This document shows positions 34,527 through 45,100 of a DNA stretch of 52,926 nucleotides, in pieces. The DNA is from Psittacicella hinzii (GTDB taxonomy: Bacteria > Pseudomonadota > Gammaproteobacteria > Enterobacterales > Psittacicellaceae). The first letter of the stretch is position 1. Every line of letters begins with the position of its first letter. A program made the translations under genes and the position numbers. Where the stretch lies: assembly GCF_003585935.1 (NCBI RefSeq), contig NZ_NRJG01000020.1:1-52926 (forward strand), given 5' to 3'. The notes beneath the pieces were generated by a model, which saw nothing but the letters and a program-made list of their open reading frames with translations, had not been told where the DNA came from and searched no databases.

Positions 34527-37500
34527 TTAGTCGTGCGTTACGGCTTGTACAAGTTTAGCATTAGTTTGGGCTAATACAGGATTAGCTATAGCTACACTAA
34601 ATGGTACAAACGGTAAGACAAACGTAAAGTTATCAGCTAACCAATAAGGTTTAGCAAATTCAGAAGCCGCATTGCGTAGTGCTTGTTTACGAATTAAATA
34701 ACAACCATTACTATGAGCTGGTAAGGTTGGCATTAATTGTAAATCTTGCAGATCACTTACAATTAAGTATTCTTGCGGATAAGTAAGCAGTTGTTTATGT
34801 GTTCCAAGGTTTAAGTCACCTAGAGGTTTAAACGTATCTACTTGTTCCACTTGCGTAAGAATTAATTGTAAATGTTTAGCATAAGGAGACTTAGCATAAG
34901 ACAAGATTTCATTTAAGCGTTCACGCCATTGCTGATTAAACATTAGTGGCGTTTGGCAAATTAGCACCCAATCTTGCTCGCCAATAGTATCGTCGGCAAG
35001 GATTTGCGTATAAAGCTGACAATGACTAGCGGTTTGTGCCATGGCTTGTGGCGTTGGTTTATAACCAGCTAAGCGTTGGAACAGGTCAGTATTAAACTTA
35101 GTAGCTAGTTGCTTGTCATTAGGGTTAACAGCTGCTTGAGCATTAAACTCTAATGGCGCAACTTGATGCTTAAAGTAAGCTAAGGCTTGAGGGGCGCTCG
35201 GATCATAAAGTACAAACTTGTGTAATTGACTTACATGATCTTGTGTACCTACTTTACGGGCAGTATCTTGAGCAAAGAAACGCTGGAGACTAGTCATCGA
35301 AGTATCACGTGATTGATGTAAACTTGGACGTGGCGATGTTTGCGCAAAGAATTGCTGCATGTAGTTGTTAATTGCTAACGCAGGTTCAATTTGCCCAACC
35401 TTAGTTTCAGGTAACACTAACTCTCTAAACTCTTCAAGCTTAAAGGTAAATGTATTAAAGGCTAAAGCACGGGCTTTAGCACGTAAAGCTCCAACGTTTA
35501 AGAGTAGAAGATTTGGTGTGAGAGTAGCAGACACGCTTCTCGAGCTTAAAGCTTCACTACTTACAGAATTTGAATCATCAAGCCATTTTACGCGTGGGTA
35601 AATTAACTGCCAGTCAGTTAATACATACTCACCTTTACTAATAATTTGTGCTTGTGGCCAAACATATGAAAGAGTAGTATTAGCTTGGCTATATAAACTA
35701 TTAGTACCTAGGAGGTAGTCGTTTGGAGTTAAAGCATCTACGTATTGGGCAATTTGCTTACGCACAACTTTATCTTGGTTGGTACGACTATCTTGGTTAG
35801 TATACGGAGTATTAATCTGCTGACTAAAGTCAATGTACTCATTACTAATGCGTTGAGCATTTTGCTGCATAAATTTAAAGACACGCTCTTTAACAGCTTG
35901 TAAGTCGGCTTTACTTGCCAGACGTTTAAAGCTATCAACGCCATTTTGTGGAAAGGTGTTGTGCCCAGTGTGGCTTTGTAAAAAGCGCGTAATTACTTGC
36001 AGCGATGAGTTTTGATCACTAGTAGCGTTAGTATTAGAATTGGTATTAGCAGCTTGTTCGAGCTCTTGACGCAGAATACCTACTTGTTGTGCACTTAATG
36101 CCGCTAAGTTTACTTGCCACAGGCGACTAAGTTCAACTTGGCGTTGTTGATCTTGGGCACTTAAGAGACTAGGCTCTACTCCAGCTAAGCGTAAGAACTC
36201 TTCGCTATCTGGCAGACTACCCATAAAGGCTTCAGTACTTGCAAGATAGAGTGGAGCTTGCAGACTAGCACCTTGATCCTGAGCGGCATTTGTTTGGCTT
36301 TCCTCGGCATTTGCTTGCTCCTGTGCTGCTTCATCTTGCTCCTCTACGGCATTTGCTTGAGAGGCTAGCGCTTGCTGCGTAGGAGCTGCAAGGAAGTTAT
36401 CCGCAAGGATGCCATATAACACTTCAACTGGTTGATAAGTTAGAGCTAGATTATTTTCCCATTGGTAGCTCGTTTGCGCCAAGGCTTGAGCTGCATTAAG
36501 TGTATAACGAGCATTTACTTGCGCTACTGGTAACACACTATAGCCAGCTTCTGCTTTAGCACAAGTCGCTAGAGCATTATTACCAGCACGAGCTGCATAA
36601 GTAGCTTTAAAGTTACGCTCGCTAGTTGTCCCTAAAACTAAAGCTCCAGTCTCAGGTTGCTGATAAGCTAGGCTAAAGAGTTGAGCATTAAGTTTTTGTT
36701 GCCAATGGGTATCAAGCACTACATTATCCGAACTTAGTAGTACCCAATCGTGATTACCAAGATTAGGATCAGTAAGCACTTGCGTAAGTAATTTCCCCCA
36801 TGCGAATTCGGTACGTAAAGTATTTAAACTTGCATGCGGAGTTAAATACTCAAGCTGTCCTTGTTTAGTTTGCAGTGAGAGATACTCTTGGAACTCGGCT
36901 TGATTTACTTGCGGTAAGGTTACTAACTTAAAATCAGCGGTATGAGCTTGAGCATAGAAACGTGATAATTGTGAAGTTGGACGCCATGCAAATGCTCCTT
37001 GATCTGCTAAGACATATTTTTGGATATGACTACTTAAGTTATAACCTTGGCACGGTAGTCTTAGATCATTAGGAAATACCGGCACTTCTTGTTGCACTAA
37101 AGTTTGTAAAAACTCTTGCTGGGTTGCACTTAAGCTTTGCCAATGCTCTAATGAGGCATTCACTTGCTCTTTAATGTACTCTTTGTACTCTACATGCGAA
37201 GGGATTACTACTTGTAAACTCCCTGCCAGAGCTAAATCGGTAAGTACTTGCGGTTGCGCTTTCGTCAGTTGGCTAAAAGCAACACTTAAACTAGGTAAGA
37301 TTACACGGGCTGAGCATTGAGCAAGAATCTGCGTTAAGCTTAAATCAATTTGCTTGCCTAAATCTTGCGCAAACTCAGGTTGTTTATAGCTGGCTAAAGC
37401 TTGGTTAACACTTAAATACATATTAGCTAAATGTTTAGCTGTAGCTTTAGTTAGAGCATAAGCTTCTCCGGTAAATGCAAGTTCAGGATTAGCTTGAGCT

Positions 37501-38141
37501 AGCATACTAGCTTGTAAGTAAGGCTCTTGGTACTGCCATAATGGATGGTTAGCCATTTTCTCATGTACATAGTTTTGTACAGGATCGTTAATAGGTAAGA
37601 GGTTACTTACTTGCAGTTTAGCTAGAGCGCTCTCTGTAAACTCGTGCTCTTTAGCATGCCAAGCAAGAAATTGCGGATGCCCTAAGTGCACAATTGGCAT
37701 TAAGCCTTGGATATTTGCAGCTTCTTGTTCTTGTGATTCTTGTTGAGGTTGCTGTTCTTGCTGTTCTTGCTGATTTTGTTGAGCTTGTTGAGCTTGTTCT
37801 TGCGCAGCTTGTTGTTTAACTTGCTCTATAGCAAGATCTAACTTGCGTTGCCAATGCGGAGCTAAGGCAGTACCTTGCTCAACAATTACCACCCAAGCTT
37901 GCTCATCTAGACTCGGATCAAGGGCAATGTTTTGCCATAAACGTAAATGGCTTAGCACTTGCGTTTTTTGTGTAGCACTTATTTCAGTGCTAAACAAATC
38001 CGGAATCTCTGGCGGTAAGCTTGCCCAATTTACGGCTTGTACAGTCGTAAATTGACGCACAAAAGGCGTAAAGCTTGCTGCAAAGTCGCGTGCTGCGTCT
38101 AAGCCAGTAAGCATATAAGCCCGAAATTTGGTTTGTGCCAT
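34527..38141 (-). CDS. Multi-module GT25-like protein D (1204 aa), catalytic motifs lost
   Basis: This is the last gene of the GT25 block. I recognise at least three family 25 (LPS/LOS) glycosyltransferase-like modules by their core: a strand such as WVVIVEQG, a spacer and a conserved Trp. The cores are AWVVIVEQGTALAPHW (about nt 37845-37905), DWVLLSSDNVVLDTHW (36694-36753) and DWVLICQTPLMFNQQW (34921-34980). None has the E-D-D motif, so catalysis is unlikely. A fourth, vaguer module may lie between the last two. The C-terminal module starts HVSQLHKFVLYDPSAP and keeps the late GCYLIRKQALRNA region. Gln-rich linkers occur near nt 37690-37810 and 36270-36370. There is no signal peptide. It starts 5 nt after gene C, with CAGGAAAA upstream. 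Confidence 0.75.
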   Translation of the reverse strand: MAQTKFRAYMLTGLDAARDFAASFTPFVRQFTTVQAVNWASLPPEIPDLFSTEISATQKTQVLSHLRLWQNIALDPSLDEQAWVVIVEQGTALAPHWQRKLDLAIEQVKQQAAQEQAQQAQQNQQEQQEQQPQQESQEQEAANIQGLMPIVHLGHPQFLAWHAKEHEFTESALAKLQVSNLLPINDPVQNYVHEKMANHPLWQYQEPYLQASMLAQANPELAFTGEAYALTKATAKHLANMYLSVNQALASYKQPEFAQDLGKQIDLSLTQILAQCSARVILPSLSVAFSQLTKAQPQVLTDLALAGSLQVVIPSHVEYKEYIKEQVNASLEHWQSLSATQQEFLQTLVQQEVPVFPNDLRLPCQGYNLSSHIQKYVLADQGAFAWRPTSQLSRFYAQAHTADFKLVTLPQVNQAEFQEYLSLQTKQGQLEYLTPHASLNTLRTEFAWGKLLTQVLTDPNLGNHDWVLLSSDNVVLDTHWQQKLNAQLFSLAYQQPETGALVLGTTSERNFKATYAARAGNNALATCAKAEAGYSVLPVAQVNARYTLNAAQALAQTSYQWENNLALTYQPVEVLYGILADNFLAAPTQQALASQANAVEEQDEAAQEQANAEESQTNAAQDQGASLQAPLYLASTEAFMGSLPDSEEFLRLAGVEPSLLSAQDQQRQVELSRLWQVNLAALSAQQVGILRQELEQAANTNSNTNATSDQNSSLQVITRFLQSHTGHNTFPQNGVDSFKRLASKADLQAVKERVFKFMQQNAQRISNEYIDFSQQINTPYTNQDSRTNQDKVVRKQIAQYVDALTPNDYLLGTNSLYSQANTTLSYVWPQAQIISKGEYVLTDWQLIYPRVKWLDDSNSVSSEALSSRSVSATLTPNLLLLNVGALRAKARALAFNTFTFKLEEFRELVLPETKVGQIEPALAINNYMQQFFAQTSPRPSLHQSRDTSMTSLQRFFAQDTARKVGTQDHVSQLHKFVLYDPSAPQALAYFKHQVAPLEFNAQAAVNPNDKQLATKFNTDLFQRLAGYKPTPQAMAQTASHCQLYTQILADDTIGEQDWVLICQTPLMFNQQWRERLNEILSYAKSPYAKHLQLILTQVEQVDTFKPLGDLNLGTHKQLLTYPQEYLIVSDLQDLQLMPTLPAHSNGCYLIRKQALRNAASEFAKPYWLADNFTFVLPFVPFSVAIANPVLAQTNAKLVQAVTHD

Positions 38142-38146
38142 AAAAT

Positions 38147-41100
38147 TTAATTTTCCTGCGTAATAAATAATGGCGGAAACACGGTAGCAAAGGCTACACT
38201 ATGGAAGTAAAGCATATTCGGTAAATCACCATGACGCCAACTAATTTTTTCGCTTGCGACTTTATATTCAGCAATGTCATAACTGAAAATAAAGTAAGCA
38301 CGAGGATATTGTTCAGCGTATTGATTGAGCACCTGAATGCTTAGATACGGATTGATTTTTAAGTAGGTAGTATCTGCTTGATCCCCAAAGACATAATATT
38401 GCGGATAAGCTTCTGGTGCAATTACGTAATCCGTAAACTTATAGCCAAACTGATTAACTTGCTCATCATACATAGGTAAGCTAGTTAAATCACGTCCTTG
38501 TTGAGCTAATTGCGCCGCTAGATCTACATGTCCTGGTAAGGCTAAAGGATTACCGTCTACGGCCTTAAGCGCTCGCTCCATAAAGGTGTTTTGGAGGAGA
38601 ATAAAACCAGTATTTGTATTTAAACGTGAAGCTACAGCCGTCACTACTAAGTTGAGATAATTCGCTAGTTGATTAGTTAATGGCAGCTGATTATCTTCAA
38701 TAACTAAGAAGTAATTATGCACTTCGGTAGTTAGTTTGTGAATGTACTTATAGGCTTCTTGGTGCATAATCGCCAAGATCATTTCTTCACGTCCAGGTAA
38801 ACACTTATAGCGCTCTTGATATGCAGCTTGGTTATAGAATTTATCTAATAATTCTTGATCGCTGTATTTCTCGTAATCAGCACGCGGGATAATATGTGTT
38901 ACTTCCGGATAACGTTGTTTAATCTGCACGGTTGTAAGTTTATTTTGCAGAATAATTACGTGTTTATGAATAAAGTTAAGCGGTTTGTAGAGTTCTTTAT
39001 TGCGTAAACGTTGACGATTTTGCAGAATTACGTTTTCGCGGTCATCGTTAATTAACGAGTTAAACTCTTCGACGTTTTGTTGACTTAACATCGGTAGCGA
39101 GTAAGTATAAGCGTCTGGTTTAAAAGCAAAAAACTGTGGAAAATCATCAGCTACCCAATAAGGACGACTCTGATTAATAAAACGCGCTTGGCGTAATAAA
39201 GATTTACGGAACAGATAGTTCGATGAACCATAACTTACAACATTGTGCGGGAAGAAAATACTTTGCCCTTGTTGTAAGTAGTACAGGTCTTCGTCGGCAA
39301 AATTAAAGAAAGTAATTTTCTTTAATTGCTCAAGGCTTAATTCGCTATCTTTGTTTAGATTATTGTTATTAAGCTGAATAAACTCTGGAGCTGCTTGGTT
39401 TTGTGTTTGTAGATAATGCAGTAAGTGATTTAAGCGTTGATACCAATCAGCGCGGAATACTGTATCGTCTTCACAAACTAAAATCCATTGATCATCGGCA
39501 ATTGAATCATCAGCTAGCACTTGTTGATATAAGTGCATATGTGAGAGCGTACAACCAATCTCTCCTGGAGCAACAGGACGTTCGTAAATTTGATAGAACT
39601 TAAGGACGTCGAATTGCTCGTGCACTTGTTCTGGGCTTAGATCTTTACCATATACGGCTGGGATGATTTGGAAATCGTGCGTATAAGGTTGGGCTAAGAA
39701 AGCTTGTTTACGTTCTACTGATTGCGGTAAGTTAATTAAGAACTTAGGCATAGGAGCAACGTAATCTGGAGTTTGCGATTTATTGCTTTGACTATAACGT
39801 AAAGATCTTTGGCTTTGACGATTAGTGCGACGCACTTGGCGTGAAGTTAGAGCATACAGATCGTTTTGCGCCTGAGCAAAATCCTTCACCTTAGTATTAG
39901 GAATGCTTAAAGGTGGATTAAGTTGCACAATATCATGAGCACTAAAAACTTTAATCAGATTAGTAATCTGTAAAAACTCAAACATAAACAATGGCGCAGC
40001 CATTGCCATTACCTGACTATCACTTAAAGTTTGCCAGTCTACAAGTTCGGCAAGGGCATTAAGATCAACAAAAGGATGATTTTGTCCGTGACTTTGACGT
40101 AATAAGTAATTAAAGCTTAAGAGGCTTTGTAGCGTAGCGGTTTGGCGCTCATGCGGAGTTAGCTGTTTAGCTAAGTTAGTTAGTGCTTGCACTTGCTCGC
40201 TTAGTTGGCGGTAAATTTTACTGCTTTTTTCTAAGCGATAGCCTTGGAACATATTGTAAGCTTCAGGCACAGTGTTCAGATAATCTTCGATTAGATCATA
40301 GTTACTGTTTTGCTCATAAAACTCTTGTTCCACTTGGGTTGTATGAGCTTGCTGTTTTTGCAGCTCGGCTTGTCTTGCTTGGATACTTGCAGGATCAAGT
40401 ACTACTTTACTTAATCTATCACGTAAGCGCTCTAAGTAAGAGAAGATAAATTGCTTACTAAAGAGCCAAAAATCTATATCTCGTCGCACAAAACGCACGA
40501 GTGAATTTAGCGTTTGTGCATAAAAGTCATGCTCTAAATAGAGCTGCGGACTTAAGGTTGGCAGTAAAGATAATGATTTATGCAGAGACTCATCAAAGTT
40601 TTGATGGGACTGTTTAAAGAAGTTAGCAGGTAAATAGTTAAAATCCGTAGCACCATCAACACTACCAGCAATCATTAAGTTACTGCTTACAAGGTTGGCC
40701 GTTACGCGTAAAGCTTGATTTAAACGCGCTTTCCAGTACGGAGCTAATTCATTATCAGCATTAAGGACAATAAAGTAATCACCAGCTTTAAAGTCTTGGT
40801 TTACTAATAATGCTTGGAAAATGCGATATAGGGCAATGCTTTTATTTAAATGCTCTTTGTAGACAAGGAGTTGGCTATTACCGATCGTATTCACCATAAT
40901 CGTCCACGCATTAGCTAGACTTTGTTGCTCATGAGCTGAAGGTGAACTTAAGGCTACCGGAATAAAGTCAGCTGTATCCTCTTGGCGATAAAAGTAACTT
41001 AAAGTATAAGGGTCTTGCTCATCATAGGTAACAAACTTAGGCATTTGCGCTACATAGTCGTAGCCAAGGCTTTTTTGCTCGACTACGATCTGCATGCCTA

Positions 41101-42172
41101 GCATATAGTTAACATACTTTTGCGCGTCAAACGAGAGAACAATTTGTCCTTGATGATGCTGACTAACACCGAGATCCGGATTAGCTGCATAGGCTTGCCC
41201 TAAACGATAATCTGTAAGAATTAACTCCCATTGTCCAGGATGCCAAGCAATAGTTTTATGCCAAGGGGCAGCATCAATTCTAGGACGTTCAAGCGCAGGT
41301 GCGGCTTGATAAAACTTAGCCTCTTGGGCTGCAAGCTTAGCTATAGCTTGTTGTGCTTGTGCTACTTGTTGTTGCATTAATGCAGCATCAACTTGCAGCT
41401 GTTGCACAATTTGGCGTACTGTTGCTACTTTAATTAAGTAGAACGGACTATAAGCCTGTTGGTTGTTTAATTCAAGTTTAAGCGCCTGATTTAAACTCTC
41501 GAAGTTACACGTCGAGTTCTTTAAATTAATTGTTGCAAACTCTTTAGCTTTTTGTCCGTGTAGATTATAAATATCTTGGGCTTGCTCACTGGCAAAGTTA
41601 AAAGGATCGGCTTGCTCAAGATAAGCTGCAAATTCAGGCATTAAAGCAGCACGCTGACTTTGATACCGAGCTTGCTCTAAGCTAAAAGTAGTTGTTAGCT
41701 CTTGCGCTTGGATTTGCTCGTTTGTTTGCGGATCATATTGTGCAGGCTCACGACTTAATAATGATAAATTCTTAAGATTAGATAAATTAATTACCCCAAT
41801 CTTAGCTGCAAGCGGATCAGTTGTCAGCACATGCAGAATATCTTCTACTTGTTCTTGCCAATTTGAAGCAAGGATTTGTCCGTTCTCACAAACAACTACC
41901 CATTGCTCATCACTAAGTTGTTCATCGCTCGCAATTAAAGCATAGAGGTCTAAGTGTGCAAGGATTTGTTGTTGCAAGGTCATCGATACTTGCTCGTCAT
42001 TGTTTAGCGTAGCTTTATAAGCTTGCGCATCAAAGCGAGCCGCTAATTGCGCTTCACTGTAGTTAAAGGCTGGGACATGCGTAAAAATCTGCGCTCCAGG
42101 TTGACGACAACTTAGGGCATAAGAAAGATTATGCCCTAAGAGTAATAAATAAGATTTAGCGAGTTTAGTCAT
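38147..42172 (-). CDS. Multi-module GT25 protein C (1341 aa), one intact module
   Basis: This gene has four GT25-like modules. Module 3 is canonical: KFLINLPQSVERKQAFLAQP, then APGEIGCTLSHMHLY, then WILVCEDDTVFRADWYQRL (about nt 39436-39498), and a late SYGSSNYLFRKSLL. Such enzymes add sugars to lipooligosaccharide using nucleotide sugars at the inner face of the membrane. Module 1 has VVVCENGQILASNW (41850-41912), module 2 FIVLNADNELAPYW (40725-40783), and module 4 YFLVIEDNQLPL (38665-38720), where the last Asp is Asn. Module 2 is preceded by GYDYVAQMPKFV, a boundary shared with the paralogs. The frame is open to 42211, but ATG 42172 lies 2 nt after the gene B stop and begins MTKL like gene B, so I use it. 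Donor and acceptor are unknown. Confidence 0.82.
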   Translation of the reverse strand: MTKLAKSYLLLLGHNLSYALSCRQPGAQIFTHVPAFNYSEAQLAARFDAQAYKATLNNDEQVSMTLQQQILAHLDLYALIASDEQLSDEQWVVVCENGQILASNWQEQVEDILHVLTTDPLAAKIGVINLSNLKNLSLLSREPAQYDPQTNEQIQAQELTTTFSLEQARYQSQRAALMPEFAAYLEQADPFNFASEQAQDIYNLHGQKAKEFATINLKNSTCNFESLNQALKLELNNQQAYSPFYLIKVATVRQIVQQLQVDAALMQQQVAQAQQAIAKLAAQEAKFYQAAPALERPRIDAAPWHKTIAWHPGQWELILTDYRLGQAYAANPDLGVSQHHQGQIVLSFDAQKYVNYMLGMQIVVEQKSLGYDYVAQMPKFVTYDEQDPYTLSYFYRQEDTADFIPVALSSPSAHEQQSLANAWTIMVNTIGNSQLLVYKEHLNKSIALYRIFQALLVNQDFKAGDYFIVLNADNELAPYWKARLNQALRVTANLVSSNLMIAGSVDGATDFNYLPANFFKQSHQNFDESLHKSLSLLPTLSPQLYLEHDFYAQTLNSLVRFVRRDIDFWLFSKQFIFSYLERLRDRLSKVVLDPASIQARQAELQKQQAHTTQVEQEFYEQNSNYDLIEDYLNTVPEAYNMFQGYRLEKSSKIYRQLSEQVQALTNLAKQLTPHERQTATLQSLLSFNYLLRQSHGQNHPFVDLNALAELVDWQTLSDSQVMAMAAPLFMFEFLQITNLIKVFSAHDIVQLNPPLSIPNTKVKDFAQAQNDLYALTSRQVRRTNRQSQRSLRYSQSNKSQTPDYVAPMPKFLINLPQSVERKQAFLAQPYTHDFQIIPAVYGKDLSPEQVHEQFDVLKFYQIYERPVAPGEIGCTLSHMHLYQQVLADDSIADDQWILVCEDDTVFRADWYQRLNHLLHYLQTQNQAAPEFIQLNNNNLNKDSELSLEQLKKITFFNFADEDLYYLQQGQSIFFPHNVVSYGSSNYLFRKSLLRQARFINQSRPYWVADDFPQFFAFKPDAYTYSLPMLSQQNVEEFNSLINDDRENVILQNRQRLRNKELYKPLNFIHKHVIILQNKLTTVQIKQRYPEVTHIIPRADYEKYSDQELLDKFYNQAAYQERYKCLPGREEMILAIMHQEAYKYIHKLTTEVHNYFLVIEDNQLPLTNQLANYLNLVVTAVASRLNTNTGFILLQNTFMERALKAVDGNPLALPGHVDLAAQLAQQGRDLTSLPMYDEQVNQFGYKFTDYVIAPEAYPQYYVFGDQADTTYLKINPYLSIQVLNQYAEQYPRAYFIFSYDIAEYKVASEKISWRHGDLPNMLYFHSVAFATVFPPLFITQEN

Positions 42173-42174
42173 AC

Positions 42175-45100
42175 CTATTTTTGAGAGGAAATGGTCATAG
42201 GTGGTTGGCATACGGCAATAGACTTAACGCTATATGGCATACCTAACACATAATCACTTGCTAAGAAGAAGCGTTTAGTACCATTAGTTAAATAATGATG
42301 TTGAACGCTTGGTACGAATTTTAAGAAGATGTACGATCCCGAACCGTTTGGTGTTTTACGCGTAGTTACACCAATATCGATTTCGTCGTTAACGTGGAAG
42401 TACTTATCTTCTGGAACAAAGAGATGGTTAGCTTCCCATTGTTCATAAGGTAACTTATTCTCAAAGCTTTGTTCTTGAATCGAGTTTGAAGTCATGATTA
42501 AGAGTGTATCTAAATCTAGACGCGTATCGACATAATCACATAAGCAATTGAGCTTATATTTGTAATCATGGATTAACTCTTGATCATCTTCTACAATAAA
42601 GTGGAACGTAAAGTTCGAGATTGGCATTTGCAGAATATGATTCCACGCAGCTTGGTGTGCCAGAGTTAGATTTAACTCTGCAGGTGTAATTTCTCGTCCG
42701 TACGATTGCTTAAAGCGTTCGAAGTCGAATAACTCTTCTTGTTCAGCACGCGGTAAAGCAGCATAGTCTTTAAACGGAATGATCGTAAATCCTGGGAACT
42801 TACGGTTAATCTCTTCTTCACTTAAGCTTTTTTGGATCACAAAGTAGTGACTAGCTTGTAAATATTCAGATGGAGAAGTAAGTGGCACTGAGCGCAGTTT
42901 GATTTTCTCGCGCTCAAGACTAGCAATACGTTCAGCATTAAGAATAGACTCAAGAGCTGTATCGTCATAACCCATTTGTGGATTAGTGTAGGCAAACATG
43001 CCAGGTCTAAAACGATAGTAAGCAGCAATGTCATCACCTACCCAGTCGATTTTACCTTCAATACGTTTACGTTCAGCCACGAGCAGACGTTTCTTGATTA
43101 GGTAGAAACCTGCACCAGCAGGGAAAGGTTTTTGTAATAAACCTATACCTAGAGTATCTGGAGCTATTTCATGATAGCCTGGAACAATTGAGTTTAACGA
43201 GTGTACACTACAGAACTCTTCTGGTTCTAAGAAGTTAAAGTGAGGTACTTGGTTTTGCGCCCCGTTAATAATCATTACACGATCACGTAAATGATACTCA
43301 ACATAAATTAAAATCTGATTCAGTAAGTTATACCAATCTGGATGTAATTTAGTGTCATCTTCGATAATCATTACCCAATCATCGAGATCGAGTTCAGGAT
43401 CATATAAAGCTTTACGCAGAATTTGCGTATGCGATAAGGAACAACCATATTCGCCTGGCTGCATTTCACGATTGTAACGTGCGTGATAACGCGGAATATC
43501 AAAGGCTGCTTCTTTTTCTTCTTGGTTGAGGTTTTTTCCGATTACAGCATGGTGCACGTAAAAGTCGGCAATATGCGACTGCTGCATAAAGGCTTGCAGA
43601 CGATCTACCGAAGAAGGTAAGTTAATTACGTATTTTTTAACTTTGGCTAGTTTATCTGGTAAAAAGCCAGCACGTGCATATCCAGCCAGATTTTGTAATT
43701 CTGGTGATTTTTGCTGAATTTTAGCTTGAAGTTCTGGCTCTTGTTGCGCAATTAACTCGGTAATTGGCACATCTGTCCCAAAGTACCATGGTTTGTCAGC
43801 AGCAATTTTAGCAGCTTGCTCGGCAGTTAAATCACTGGTGTCGAGGTTTTCAGGTACGTAAGGAGCATTGAGCTCACCGGTTTTATAGTAGTCAGCACGC
43901 GTAATGTCTTCATCAGTTGGCAATTTAGTTGCAGGTAAAGGATTAATACGCTCAATTTGCGCTTGAATTAATGCTTGCTGCATATCTTGCGGTTTACCAG
44001 GATATTCAGCAATTAATTTATTTAAGTCTTGCTGCTCAACTTCACCATGTAGTAAATAATCAACCGAATGATCTTCTTGCGTAGCCGCACTTGGGTTTTG
44101 GCTAATTTTCTCTTGACTATAAACTAGAGCTAAACTTGGGTTTAACCACAGACAACTACCCACTTTAAACTCAAACAGCGACGCATAGCGATCGAGGTAA
44201 AGTTTACTCCGATCACGATAATCATCGGCTTGCAGTTTTTGCGTTAGTGCTTTTTTACGAATCAGGACTAAAGGATATTCACTAAAAATATATGAACTAC
44301 TTACTGCTGCTTCGAGATCAGCACCTAGAGGGTGCACCCAATCTTGTTGTTGGGTATGTAAGTTATTTTTACGTAAGAGTTCGAGTTTAGTATTGAAATT
44401 CGGATCATCAATTGGTCTAAAACCAGATTCAACCGCGCCAATCCCAGTAAATAATAAGTTACACTCTGGATAACGTTGATGCATAAAGCCAATGGCTTTA
44501 TTTAAAGTGTTATACCAAGATGGACGTAATAATGCTCGGTCTTTAGCAATTAGCACAAAGTCATCATCGGCAATGGTTTGATCATTAACAATGCTTAGCA
44601 GTAACTCACGTTGTGCTAAGGTTAGCGCCGTAGTCTCTAAACGCGGTTGTACCGGTTGCGAGCGTTGCATGTCAATTGGATAATAGTAACTTTGCTCGAC
44701 CTGCTCTAAATCCCATTTTTCGATGCTAGGTAAAGGCCAAGCGGTAAAGTTTTTAGTATTTTCTTGACTAAAGAAGCGCCCTAAATATTGCTGATTATCA
44801 GTAGTCGTCATTACATACTTACGAATATTACTTAAGTAATCATAACCATGAGAAGTAATGGCATGACTTTGCTGCTCAAAGCCGAGCGCCATACTTGCTT
44901 GTAAAGCTAGTTGTTGCGCTTGCGCGTCGTGTAGATTATTGGCATTATCTTTACGCGTGTGTACTCCTAGGGCTGGATTTGCCATAGCTACACTATGGGT
45001 AGTAAACTCCATAATAAAGTGCACAGCATCTTTAGTCCAGTACAGATTCCCATCAAACGGTAAGAGGGTGTGATATTCTTGCCAGTTAGCAGTTGTTTGT

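Noticed and set aside
42172-42211. Upstream start at 42211 giving a 37-nt overlap of genes B and C
   Set aside because: ATG 42172 directly follows the gene B stop and begins MTKL as gene B does, which is the simpler reading.
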